In this document: piece after piece, positions 12,130 through 24,793 of the stretch
Numbering within the stretch: position 1 is the first letter of the stretch
Layout of the letters: each line of letters starts with the position of its first letter
From: Thamnaconus septentrionalis
Lineage: Eukaryota; Chordata; Actinopteri; Tetraodontiformes; Monacanthidae
DNA length: 64,000 nucleotides
NCBI GenBank assembly: GCA_009823395.1
Contig: CM020507.1
Span: 5,674,501 to 5,738,500 of the forward strand
Direction of reading: 5' to 3'
Notes under the pieces: generated by a model
Databases searched by the model: none
Told to the model about the DNA's origin: nothing
Seen by the model: only the letters and a program-made list of their open reading frames with translations
Program-made: the position numbers and the translations under genes

Positions 12130-13481
12130 TCCTCCCTCTGTCCTGCAGGATGGCAGCGCCCCCTATGGAGCGCGCTACGTGGGCTCCATGGTCTCAGATG
12201 TTCACCGGACCATCGCCTACGGAGGCATCTTCATGTACCCGGCCAACGAGAAGAGCCCCAAAGGAAAGGTAGGCGGCGGAAAATCTTTTCAGCAAAAAAA
12301 GATTTCTCACCAAAAAGTGAGAGTGGCAAAAAAAACAAGCACAAAAACCTGCAGAGGAAGAGTAAGAACCCTGCTGAGGCTGGAGAAGAGGTTGTGGCAA
12401 ACACAGCAGGGGGATGAGATCAGAATGAGCTGATGACTGCAGACAGCAGCCTCAGGGCTCTTCATGGGAATCAAGGGTCCTCCAGCCTCCTGCAGCACGG
12501 CAGGTCATCAAACAGACATCAACCACAAACACACTGACAGAGAAAACGGCAGGAGGATCGATCAAAAACCGAGAGCCTCGCCAGCTGCAAGGGGCCCAAA
12601 ACCTCTCAAGGCAATAAACCAGAGAATGAGGCTGCGTCCCACTGACCCACACTGGCCCACTTCACTGTGATCACGCTGCGGTGGAAGGTGGCCGACGTGC
12701 TGCTGACTCACCAGCAGGATTAGGAGGCCCTGCTGCTGTACGAACCAACTGGTTACACATTCACCTGACACCTCGCTGGATGTAGAACAAGCACTCGAGC
12801 AGCCTCAGATACTGTCCCCGTTGCGTCACTTTAAGTGTTTTTGCAACATTAAGTTGACTCAGTTCTGTGTCAATGATAATGTTAGGACAAAGGATCACTT
12901 TCAGCTGGAACCTAAAGGCAAGAAGCTCAAAGTTTTGCAGCGTGGCCGTGAACATAGGAGCTAAACAGGCCGATGCTCAGTAGGTTGTTATCCATGATGC
13001 TGATTGGAGTATTGAGATGCATGCCAACACTTTAATCCGATTGGAAACCATGGAGATCCTCCATAGGAATCAGAGATACCTTCCCCCCACATCTGCTCTC
13101 CTCCCACTTTGAAACTGAAAGTCAGGTTGAAAATAAAGATGTGTATTAACATGTATGCACCTTATTGTGTCACCATAACATGGGCAAAGTAACACATTAT
13201 AAGGCAGTTCCAGAGCGCCAGACTACTAAAGTGAGACAGAATTCAGACTCTGACTTAAGACAACAATTTACCAGAAAAAGCAAAGATTTTCCTTGACTGA
13301 TCGTCACATGACAGGACTGAAGATGTGAAAAAAGAGAAACCCTTCACTGAGTTCCCTGTATAGCACCATGACATAACTGGTGTGAACCACCAGCGGTCGG
13401 TTTACCACAATGTCCTCCAGCAAAACAGTGGAATCACAATAAGTTCTGCCACACCACTCAGTCACTGACTCATCTGCTGTC

Positions 13482-13543
<62 letters not shown>

Positions 13544-13748
13544 CTGGCTGCTCTCTCCACAGCTGCGGCTGCTGTACGAGTGCAACCCCATCGCCTACCT
13601 CATCGAGCAGGCGGGAGGCCTTGCCACCACCGGCACCCAGAGGATCCTGGACGTCCAGCCGGAGGCGCTGCACCAGCGGGTGCCCTTCGTGGTCGGCTCC
13701 ACGGACGACGTCAACGAGTACCTGTCCTTTGTCAAGAAGTACCAGTGA
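6392..13748 (+). CDS. fbp2: Fructose-1,6-bisphosphatase 2 (muscle type), complete, 7 exons
   Basis: Second FBPase in direct tandem with fbp1; it hydrolyses fructose-1,6-bisphosphate, chiefly in muscle for glycogen resynthesis from lactate. Coding exons: 6392-6564, 7486-7648, 8109-8201, 8743-8883, 9166-9303, 12149-12268, 13563-13748. Joined length is 337 aa, with the same phases and nearly the same exon sizes as fbp1. Conserved: [45 protein letters not shown]. Muscle-type signals are [12 protein letters not shown] and an acidic residue (Asp71) where fbp1 has Gln; human muscle FBP2 has Glu there. Oddities: one extra Ala (residue 28) in the AMP loop, giving GATGELT; Gln59 where the family has Tyr (HLQG versus HLYG); Lys for the AMP-site Arg140; and KPKGK in place of the KKKGK stretch described as a nuclear localisation signal in mammalian FBP2. 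The exon 2 boundary is fixed by its 163-nt length and the frame. Confidence 0.95.
7770..7878 (+). repeat. Fragment of a dispersed repeat in fbp2 intron 2
   Basis: This carries the core gggagaacatgcaaaatcca, then cacagaaagacccc, and a right end with gcggccttcttgctgtggcc. The same core occurs at 9526-9765, 36581-37425 and 43797-44103, always in the same orientation on this strand. The right end, read on the opposite strand, resembles a tRNA B-box region. This is a very common teleost dispersed repeat; I cannot assign a family name with confidence. Confidence 0.6.
9526..9765 (+). repeat. Near-full copy of the same dispersed repeat in fbp2 intron 5
   Basis: It runs from cagctgtcaccgggtgaagg through gtggagaacctggagagaac and cccacgcagacgcagggaga to a degenerate tgctaaccac end. 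It shows the unexpanded form of the element whose middle has become a minisatellite at 36.8-37.3 kb. The rest of fbp2 intron 5 (9304-12148) holds no gene that I can recognise. Confidence 0.6.
12058..12129 (+). repeat. (AAT)24 microsatellite abutting the fbp2 exon 6 acceptor
   Basis: Uninterrupted AAT units end exactly 19 nt before exon 6 (first base 12149). Only tcctccctctgtcctgcag separates the repeat from the exon, so the branch point has to lie in or upstream of the repeat. Confidence 0.95.
13482..13543 (+). repeat. (AAT)n microsatellite abutting the fbp2 exon 7 acceptor
   Basis: About 20 AAT units end exactly 19 nt before exon 7 (first base 13563), with ctggctgctctctccacag between. This is the same arrangement and the same strand as at exon 6 of this gene. 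Confidence 0.95.
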
Positions 13749-13834
13749 AGCTGCAGAAAGGAAAAAAAAAGAAAAAGAAAAAAAAACACTCACATGCACC
13801 TGAACTTGGCGTAAACAGCAGCTGCTTGTTTTGC

Positions 13835-13840
13835 AATAAA
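13835..13840 (+). terminator. fbp2: Poly(A) signal of fbp2
   Basis: AATAAA 87 nt after the fbp2 stop codon at 13746-13748. It implies a very short 3'UTR of about 0.1 kb. More distal signals could also be used, because the region to 14.3 kb is AT-rich. Confidence 0.6.
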
Positions 13841-14583
13841 TGGAATCATAAATCAGTGCAGTACAACCTGTTATACTCTGTTTTACACACACAAATACAC
13901 ACATACAAAAGAGCTTGTGATGATTAAAGAACTAACTTATTCTCACAGGTCTGGTCAGAAAAAGTGTATTTATTGAATTTGACAAGTTCAACACAATACA
14001 TCTAACATTGCTGCCAAGTTATTATGTTTATTTACATACCACTAAACACAATTAAAAGCTTCATCATTGTGCAGCAGGGTGGGCGACTCAACCGAGCAGT
14101 TGTTTCGTTGCATCATGTTGTTTTGTTTTCAGTGAAAGGAAACTTACAGCCTGAAAAACAGGCCAGTTTCCCACTAATCCCAGAGCAGTTTGGAATACTT
14201 GGCTCAGATTACAGGGGGAGGGAGAATCCCCAAGCTTGTAAAGGCACCCTCAGCATTCACTCCAGTAGAAAAAATAAATCAATATAATAATCTGAGTAAT
14301 GATGTTTGAACTTGAAGTTTGAATATTTATAATGACACCATCTGAAGTTTACACTCATGTAACACTGGTTATATTTGGCAGAGAGTGTGCAGCTCAAGGG
14401 CTGACTCAGCCGTTGCCTCAATCGGCACCATTGTTTCAGGAACAGTAATCAGCGACAGCTGAAGTGGACAGAGCTGCTCAGGCCGAGTCGCTGGTTCGAG
14501 TCCCGACCACACAATGTTCCTGTTCCTGTTCACTGTGTCTGAAGGGCCAACGCTGACCTCAACCAGCTGACCAACCTCAGAAG

Positions 14584-14760
14584 AACTCCAGAGTGCTGGT
14601 GTCACACGCCTCGCAGCAACAAGGTTGTGGGTTCGAGTCCCAGACTCCAGAGTGCTGGGGCCACACGCCTCGCAGCAACAAGGTTGTGGGTTCGAGTCCC
14701 AGACTCCAGAGTGCTGGTGCCACACGCCTCGCAGCAACAAGGTTGTGGGTTCGAGTCCCA
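14584..14760 (+). repeat. Tandem repeat, three 59-bp units, each with a tRNA-like B box
   Basis: Three nearly identical 59-bp units start at 14584, 14643 and 14702. Each contains ggttgtgggttcgagtccca, where ggttcgagtcc matches the RNA polymerase III B-box consensus. A further ggttcgagtcc lies upstream near 14491. No A box or acceptor stem is visible, so these are not tRNA genes. They look like tandem duplications of a tRNA-like end of a dispersed repeat. The array lies between the convergent fbp2 and ctsl genes; the rest of 13.85-15.05 kb holds no gene that I can see. Confidence 0.85.
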
Positions 14761-15055
14761 GACGGGGGCCTTTTCTAGTGGGGCGCCAAAACCCACGGTT
14801 GTGGAAAAGGTCCCTTGTTCTGATGTCACAAAGGGCACCGTTAGTTATTGAGAACCTCCCAACAAAACATCAGCTCCAGCAGGAAACTGAAAAGCCGTCA
14901 GCGGCTGCTGACGATAGTGTGATGTGGTGATGAATGAAGAGTTTTCAGGAGCCCCGGCAGTGACAAATACAGTGGTGAAAAACCCTTTTAAAAGTGAGTC
15001 AACAATTTGAGAAGAACCAGTAAAACTCCAAAGACCAAAATAGTGTTCTACTATT

Positions 15056-15061
15056 TTTAAT
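15056..15061 (-). terminator. ctsl: Possible poly(A) signal of ctsl (ATTAAA)
   Basis: On the minus strand, ATTAAA lies about 0.36 kb after the ctsl stop codon (complement of 15424-15426). No AATAAA occurs nearer on that strand. The assignment rests on position only. Confidence 0.4.
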
Positions 15062-15423
15062 CATGCACTCATAATCACAGTAAAAGTAGAAAATAAAATC
15101 ATTTACAATGGCCAGAGCACGTTATACACATATTTACAAAACAATAAAACACTAAAAAATTTAGTAAAGTGGCGTAAAAACACAGCCGCAAAAACAAGAG
15201 GGAAAAAAAAAATTAATAACGGCACGTTTCCCCTTCAAGAACAAACAAAACAGTGTTTCTCATTAAAATCAAGACGCAAAAAAGAGGGGAGCAGCAACTC
15301 CTGCTGAGGCAGACCAAAGATTCGTCACTCATCTCTGCAAAACTATTGCAATTTAAAGAAGAAAAAAATAGAACAAAAAGAAAAAGCCCACGATGGTGCT
15401 ACAGAGGTAAAGCTGGGCAAAAA

Positions 15424-17802
<2,379 letters not shown>

Positions 17803-18712
17803 GATGGCGGGCGGCTTCCTGCAACAAAACAACAATATTCATCATCATCACGATCATCAACATCGACGAGGTGACGTCACGCATCTACAGTCAACAACCA
17901 GGTGGCGCAGTTGTGAGGGAACACGCTGTTCTTTGTTGTTCAACTAGGAGGAGGCGAGAGAAAACTGCTGGTTCACTCCTCATGATTCACTGCAGGACGG
18001 AAGCTGCCAGCGGACAAACAAAAGAAGGACTAGGCTGCGGAACCTTAAAGTCGACCGTGGAAACGCGTTTAAAAACCCCAAGCTGTTGGCGTCCGAGAGG
18101 TTCGCTGCTGCTGCTGCCGCGGAGCAGAACCTGGAACCTGGGCCGAGCTCCGCCCAGAAAGCAGCTTGTTTTGCTGGCAGTCACGGGACCAGCAGCTGCG
18201 GCCTCCTCGGCACCAACATTCCCAGCTGGACCGACCAGGAAAACGAGCAGCGATAAACTGAAACTCGAAACCGGCAGCGGTGTTTTGAAAGCGGAAAACT
18301 ATCCGTTTCGTTTCTCCCCCGAAATTTCTCCACGGGTTTGGTAGGGAGAAGAAAAAAAAAAGGTGTAAATAAATTATAATAATAGGAAGGGGTTAGCAAT
18401 GCTAGCAGCCTGTAGCTGTGGAGCAGCTAGGCGACGTCAAAAGAGCCCAAAAACAAGCAAGAAAAACACGGCTTAAAGAAGTAAGGATAAGAAAAAAACT
18501 CGCTACATTTTACAAAGAAAAATCGATAAATGAGAAAAATGAGAAAAGGAGCTTGGTTGTCATTATCCTGCGCTTAGTTAAACAACAACAAAGACACACA
18601 AAAAAAGAAAAAACTGGGAGAAAAACCGTTTCACCGCCGATGGAACCGCCGCTTTTCAGAATCTGGGATTTTTTTAAAAAATAATAATGAAAAAATGCAA
18701 ACGAAAACTCAC

Positions 18713-18770
18713 TTGCTGAAGAGTTGAGGAGTTTGTTGAGGCTGGAAGGCTCCGATGGAGAAAAACAAGT
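18713..18770 (-). other. ctsl: Probable 5' non-coding exon of ctsl
   Basis: The coding exon at 17674-17818 opens with a clean acceptor (ttttgttgcag then gaagccgcc) 16 nt before the ATG, so a non-coding exon must lie upstream. A strong minus-strand donor (cagcaa then gtgagtttt) ends a candidate exon at 18713. The 5' limit, around 18770, is a guess from the promoter elements. Confidence 0.55.
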
Positions 18771-18779
18771 GCTGTTGCT

Positions 18780-18875
18780 GCGAGCTGGCCAGCCTAATAA
18801 AGGTCCAACGAGCCGCAGCGGGGGCCGCCCAGCTGCGCTCTGATTGGTCCGCACCACTGAGGTCCCGCCCCCTCA
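18780..18875 (-). promoter_or_regulatory. ctsl: Probable ctsl core promoter
   Basis: Read on the minus strand there is a GC box (gggcggg, complement of 18864-18870), a CCAAT box (ggaccaatca, complement of 18843-18847) and a TTTATTA element near 18794-18801. These sit just upstream of the putative non-coding exon. Position and order fit a housekeeping-type promoter. Confidence 0.5.
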
Positions 18876-18940
18876 GTGCTGATGCGATCATGGAAGCACG
18901 TGAGTCCCTGTCGGTGGTTGGAATGGTGTCCGGAGATGGA

Positions 18941-18959
18941 CCCCCCCCCCCCCCCCCCC

Positions 18960-19005
<46 letters not shown>
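18941..19005 (+). repeat. Poly(C) run followed by (AC)n
   Basis: About 19 C residues (18941-18959) run directly into about 22 AC units. It lies just upstream of the ctsl promoter. Long C runs are prone to length error in assemblies. Confidence 0.9.
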
Positions 19006-19006
<1 letters not shown>

Positions 19007-19212
19007 ATTAATCAAAGTTAATGGTGGATGAATATTTTTCATCACTGAGAACAGTGAACATGCAGCTGCTTTACTTTAAAATTTTACACTTGAGGATTTA
19101 AAATTGTTTTCATTTAAAATAAAAATACACAGTTGATTTTCTCCTGTTGGTTTTGCTTCAACCCCACAACATCTGAATGGAATAAATAAAAACCATGTAA
19201 AAATGGAGAACA

Positions 19213-19362
19213 CATTTTTGGTATTTAACATTGTTTTACTTTGCCACATTAATCCACATATCTCGCTCATATATTTGATGTCTTCAGGATGTATCTACGG
19301 TATAGAAAGTAGTCATGATAGAGAAGAAACAGGTGTGTCCAGGTTTTGACTGGTAGTGTGTA
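19213..19362 (+). mobile_element. Half of a Tc1-like MITE
   Basis: The segment matches the right half of the element at 38337-38717: both carry gccacattaatccacatatc, then gtatctac...tagaaagtagtca, and end agaagaaacaggtgtgtcc. The left half is absent or diverged beyond recognition. Confidence 0.65.
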
Positions 19363-20008
19363 TAGATATATAACTGCTTGGTAATATACAGCTATAGTTG
19401 CATAATTTGAGTTAGGAGTGTTTTTCTGGAACACAAACCTTACACAACAACGACAACATCGAAGCTTTCCAGTTGATGTAATCAAGGTTATGGATTGTGA
19501 AGGTGTTGGAGGATGATGTGATCAATGAGCAGCAAAGCAGCAGACCTGCATCAACAGTGTGTGTGTGGGGTGGGTGGGTGGGTGGGGTGGGGGGGGGTAT
19601 GTATGCACACAACCCATTTATTATAACTTTTATAGTGTGTTTAGTTTTCTCAACAGAGGATATCAAATGTATGATGACTCATGTTGCTGTCATCCAACAC
19701 GCTGCACTGCTACAGATGAATGCAGAAGTCCTGAAACTGTCGGAACCAAAGTCTGACTTCATCTCATTGAACTCATGTGACTGATCAAACTGGACCTTCT
19801 AATAGAGGGAGGTGACTGCGTTTCAATGAAAATACTTGAGTCACTTTTGAGCAAAATAAGACCTGAACTGATTTTTGCCGATTTTATGTTTTGTTTTATG
19901 ATTCACGACTGAAGCAGGTCTTGAACAATTTGGAGTCAATTGTCAAAAGTTAAGATGCACAAAAGAGTTGAGCTGCAAGCGCTTGGCTTGGCGTGAGGCA
20001 GCAGTACC

Positions 20009-20010
<2 letters not shown>

Positions 20011-20049
<39 letters not shown>
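20011..20049 (+). repeat. (GT)n microsatellite
   Basis: About 19 uninterrupted GT units in the gene-free stretch between ctsl and dapk1. Confidence 0.95.
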
Positions 20050-20050
<1 letters not shown>

Positions 20051-21480
20051 CATGACACATTACATTCTGGCTGATGCTCATCTCATTTTTGAAGCTGCCA
20101 TGTGATGGATGCGTGAGTTTCCGTTTTGCACAACTCTGAGTTTGCATGACGTGACAATGCGGTGCACAGCAGTGAGTAAAACTGTACAATTTCCCCAAAA
20201 TGTGCAGAAATCAGACGCTGTCTTTTTGTGACCCGTGTTTCTCCATCAGGGAGTCACATGACAGTGAGGCTGGGATGGGGCGGGGGGTCAGGACTTCCTG
20301 TACGGGTACGCACAGTTACTCAGCAACAAAATAATAGGAAATTACACAACGTGCACTCGCACAAACTTTTTTTTGCAGAAATAAATAGTACTATATAATA
20401 ATTTACTGCAGCTTCATACTAAAGTGTGTTAATAAAGTCTTGGTTCTCTATGGTATGTTCTTGGTTTTCTTTCAACAAACAGCAGATATTTGCTGGTAAG
20501 TGATCCACAGAAGGGAGCATAAACTTTTCAATTTTTTATTTTTTTTTTAGCAATTGAAAGATTTAAAAATGGGAGATTTAAGAAGAAAAACATTAATAAG
20601 CAAGTGTGCGTCTAAAGTCAACACATTGCAAGGAACGGAGTCAGCAAAAGTAGCCGCTGATGAGCTTCATTGTTCAGACACAGATGAATGAAATTCAACA
20701 CACTGTGGGTTCTTTAAACACGTTAACTGGCCACTGTCGGCTTCTGATCGCGTTTCTTTTTCCCCCTTTTTTCGCTGAATCAGCGACTTGGCTGTCGGCT
20801 CGCACCTTGTTTGACTCGATCAAGCCGTGACATCAGCCTCAGTGAAGATTATGGCAGGACACAGTTAAATTTATGATCTCATGAGAAAACAAAGCAACAC
20901 CGTGCAGAATTATTGTGTTGCTTCGTTCAGTTATAAATCTCTGTATTTGATCATTTGTCAGTGCTGTTTTTAATCTGTTTTCCCCCAGATTGCTGTGATG
21001 ATAAACCACAACGCCGATCGATGCAGACAACACAACAACAACACTATCAGCAGTCGCTCTGCTCTTCCGCTCCAACACTAATGGATCCAAAGTGAGGAAT
21101 GCAAAAGAAAAGAGCCGCGTCTTGTTGTTGTTGTTTAGTTCAGCAATCATTCTTGTTTTTACAAACCTTATTGATCCCAAGAGGAATTTAATCACTGCCG
21201 TTTTTCAAACTTAAAGCGCTGAGAGGCCGTTGTGTGTTTCTGCAGGAGTAATATTTGCAGCCATGGTGCTGTTAATAGACGACCACATCGTCTCCATGGC
21301 ACCCAGCGGCAGCAGCAACATTTATGAATTACAGTATATTAAGCTGATTCCTTTTCCCCAACATGTCTGTATGTATACTTCTGGTGCATACGTCTGTGCA
21401 TGATTAACTTCTATAAACAACTATAATTACTGATCCAACTGTCTAACTGCATATAAAGGGATTTTCATTGAAACTAGAAT

Positions 21481-21800
21481 CCAGGCTGGCATGTGGGGCA
21501 AACTACGGTCCGGGGGCCATATGCGGCCTGAAGAAATGATATTAATAGTCAGTCAGTCGTAAAATAGTTGTATTTCATCCATGTTTCCAGTGTTTTCAGA
21601 GTCATTTCAATAAAGAGCTAAACACCGTAGGGCTTCAAAGACGCTTTGCTTTTTGTTAATTTTCAATTGACATTAAACCTCCTATGAGGTGGCTCACTAA
21701 AACACTTCATCCATCTGTTGCTGTTCCCCCGGCCCCTCTGGCACATTTTACAACCCACTGTGGCCCCACCAGTCAAACAGTTTGCCCACCACCTAGTCTA
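21481..21800 (+). mobile_element. hAT-like MITE, near complete, about 320 bp
   Basis: Left end atgtggggcaaactacggtc and right end aacagtttgcccaccaccta form imperfect terminal inverted repeats around gggcaaact. The interior has ccagtgttttcagagtcatt and the G/C-rich cggcccctctggcacatttt. There is no transposase frame, so it is non-autonomous. The same family occurs at 16933, 41789 and 63893. Confidence 0.65.
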
Positions 21801-22454
21801 GACTGTAAATGCACTGTTTTTTTCTTTTCTATCACAGTTATTGTCTGAAAAAAAAAATGTCCAGGAAGTTGATTTTTGTTGCAACCACAATTTCACACGG
21901 CAGCTAAAGGCGATATAGCCATTAAAAGTGTGCATATGCAGCCTGCTGCTCTCATCAAACGTTCACATGCCTGTGGTGTCACATGCTCTGCCGCATTAAT
22001 CACCGTTGTTGTTGAGCGACGCCCGGCAGTGTCAGTAGCAGTGGAGACAAGTCAAGACAAACCCAGATAGTTTCATCATGTGACTGTGGAGAGACACCCC
22101 CCACCCCCCCCCCCCACCCCCGCTGCTGCTGCCACACAATGAACCTGGGAGAGGGTGAATAACCTGGAAGTGACTAATGATCAGGAAGACAATGGTCTGC
22201 TCCCCAAACCTCATCAGAGCAGATCAGCGGACCGGCCACTAATCATCCCACTCAACTCTAGTGAGATGAAATGCTTGGAATTGCCAGTGATTCTATCAAA
22301 CATGAGAAAGGCTTGATTGTCATTTAGCACTCTGGAGATTTAATGCAATGCTGCTACTGTTAAAGCTCTGACTTGATCATTGATTGCTGCAGAAATGTGA
22401 TGGAAGATATATTTTGCAACAGAGCCCTGGCCCTGTTAACAAGGCTTCCCAAGC

Positions 22455-22596
22455 GTTTCCTTGACTTTTTTCACAAAATAAAAGCAATATTTCTAAAATT
22501 TTGACAAACTACAGTTGCGATTTGCAGGTGTTTCCACTGAATGGTGTGAAGTGCATAAGCAGTAATTCTCGTCAAATCTTGTCCCCCAAGACAGCT
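22455..22596 (-). mobile_element. Inverted fragment (3' half) of the 'gctgcgtttcca' element
   Basis: Its reverse complement matches the 3' half of the element at 46518-46894: both share gacgagaatt, gcacttcacaccattca, aaacacctgcaaat and an aatat(t)gctttta segment. It lies in opposite orientation to the 5' half found at 22839-23230, about 240 bp away. Confidence 0.6.
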
Positions 22597-22710
22597 ATTG
22601 TTGCAAAGCAGTGGTTTTTTGCACTCAAATAAATTAAATTCTTATTTAAATAAAGTATTAGCGACTCCTAGTGTATTTTGTGTGACAGAAATATAATTTT
22701 TGCTTTACAA

Positions 22711-23269
22711 CAGGAGTCACCAAACTTTTTGAACCCGAGAGCTACTTCACGGTTTCTGAGTCGCATGAAGGGCAACCAGTTTGCTACACTCTCCTGAAAT
22801 AGCAAACTGTCTCAATTATATATTATTGTTATTTATACTAGCTGCGTTTCCATGACCCTTAGAATTGCGCAAAACCTAAATATTGCAAAAAAAAATGGTC
22901 ATGGAAACACCTAAACTTTGAAAAACCTCTCTAAGATGGCTAAAAGGTTTTGAGGCTCTCATGAGGTGATTTTTCAGACACATCCATATAGAGGTATATC
23001 GCAAAAGTGTCATGGAAACATTTGTTTCGCATTTACACGTCACCGGACGTGATGTACGGGGTCACATGACCAGTTCACTTCAAGTGAAAAAGGGCGCATC
23101 ATGTTTGGACGGAGGAGGAGACGGAATGTTTTTTGCAAGTGAGCAAAGAGAAAAATATTACAACCATTCTTGACAGCAAAAAACATGGAAGTGCAGATTT
23201 ATGGCAAAATGTTTTGTACCTCCATCCACCCCGACCTGGTGCCCGCGGGCACCGTGTTGGTAACCCCTG
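22711..23269 (+). mobile_element. hAT-like element interrupted by a second element
   Basis: The left end caggagtcaccaaacttttt, followed by gaacccgagagctacttcac, pairs with the right end accgtgttggtaacccctg (23251-23269). These are matching hAT-type inverted ends (CAGGRGTYACCAA). Only about 130 bp of left and 40 bp of right sequence remain, with unrelated sequence (22839-23230) between. Possible diverged 8-bp target duplications are ctttacaa and gtttagat. Confidence 0.6.
22839..23230 (+). mobile_element. 'tagctgcgtttcca' element nested inside a hAT element
   Basis: It starts tagctgcgtttccatgaccc and shares long blocks with 46518-46894: cgcaaaagtgtcatggaaac, catttacacgtca, gtcaca...gacc, caaagagaaaaatat and caaaatgtttt. 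It is truncated on the right before reaching the hAT right end. No coding capacity is visible. Confidence 0.6.
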
Positions 23270-24577
23270 GTTTAGATGAACTTGGTTTCAGTTTATCTGC
23301 ATTTCCTTTCCAACAAACGTGAACCAAACTACGTAGCTATGCGTCCTGAGTGATGGCGGAGACAGAAACCTTCGGTAAAGAATTTATTATAAAATGTTAT
23401 TACACTGTAAAGTGTCAGAAGTACTAAGAACATGGCATTCCAAGACATGCTAAAATCAGGTAACATAAATAGTGGCAAAGAGACTTTGTGCAATGTGGCG
23501 ATCAGACCGGAGTCTCCAAAAGGAAGCAAAGAAAAAAACAACATCACTCGAGTGGAACACACTGTTTGTTTTTTTACCTCCAGAAAAGCAAAACAGGCAG
23601 AAAAATATTTCGGAGAAACACGTTTTGAATCCACTTATTTTGGTCGGACGTCATGACAGAATAATAATATGATGCGCCTCTTTTTTCCCCTCTTCCTCCT
23701 CGTTCTTGCCTCTTATTTCTGAAACAGGAGTTCACTTCCCTTTCACTTCCCAGTGTGTGAACTGTACACGGCCAGAAGAGGAGCGACAGAGCGAGTGTAT
23801 TTTAGGCACACAGCGTTGGCAGCAGTTACACACAACATCAACATCAACAGAAAAAAGCTTCAATGAAACCGGAAAAAACAAAAATAAAAATAAAAAAACA
23901 TCAGTTTGATGCATTTCATCATGTTTCATCATCATTTCTTTGTATTAAAAAAACAAAACACGCAATAGTTTTCTTAGGAAAGATGTGCAGTACATTCATT
24001 TTGCCTTGTTGGAATCAGCAACACATTTCCGATTCGGGGACCGAAAAATAACAAACAAACAAAGAAAATAATAAAAGAAGCCACAAGCGATGAGCAGGAG
24101 GCAGGATGGAAGCAGGTGCTCAGTATTCACACCGCAAAGCTTTTCACGTTTGCTGGCTAAAAAAAAAACACCACCAGCTCAGAAACGAGTGAGAGCAGTG
24201 GCCGCTAACACTGAAGGAGGGAGGCGGAGGGGAAGGAGGAAGAGGAGGAGGAGGAGCGACGAAGGAAACACTGCTCGCCGACACAGCGCCGTCGTTTCCT
24301 CGCTGTCGCAAGCGAAGAAAATAAAAGCGCTGTTTGCCGCGGCTCCCGTTTCCCTGCGGACGACGTGATTCACGGCGTGTAAACAGAGACAGAGAGAGAG
24401 AAGAAGAGAGAGAGAGACAGAGAGAGTGAAAAAGGAGAAGTGAAGCCAGCGAGGCTGATGCGAGCTCAGCTTGGCGTGGGTGGAACACGGTGACTCGGCG
24501 GGAGGCTCTCTGGCGTGAAAACGAGCCGCCGATGCAGCTGAGTCAGCTGGCAGAGAAACAGCAATCTCATTTGGTGG

Positions 24578-24793
24578 CACTTCTGCTGCCTCGGGTTGGA
24601 GAACCTGAAGTTCCACTTCTGCTGCCTCAGGTTCTAAAACCTGAAGCTTCAATTCTGCTGCCTCGGGTTGGAGAACCTGAAGCTTCACTTCTGCTGCCTC
24701 GGGTTGGAGAACCTGAAGCTTCACTTCTGCTGCCTCGGGTTGGAGAACCTGAAGCTTCACTTCTGCTGCCTCGGGTTCGAGAACCTGAAACTT
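24578..24793 (+). repeat. Minisatellite: six 36-bp units
   Basis: Six units of 36 bp start every 36 bases from 24578. The consensus begins cacttctgctgcctcgggtt and ends ggagaacctgaagctt. Because 36 is a multiple of three, open frames persist on both strands; the minus-strand translation repeats a PEAAEVKLQVLQ-like 12-mer. I see no start, splice or family evidence for a protein. It lies downstream of dapk1, near or beyond its 3'UTR. Confidence 0.9.

Noticed and set aside
14584..14760. tRNA genes suggested by ggttcgagtcc
   Set aside because: Only the B box is present; no A box, acceptor stem or anticodon arm can be folded.
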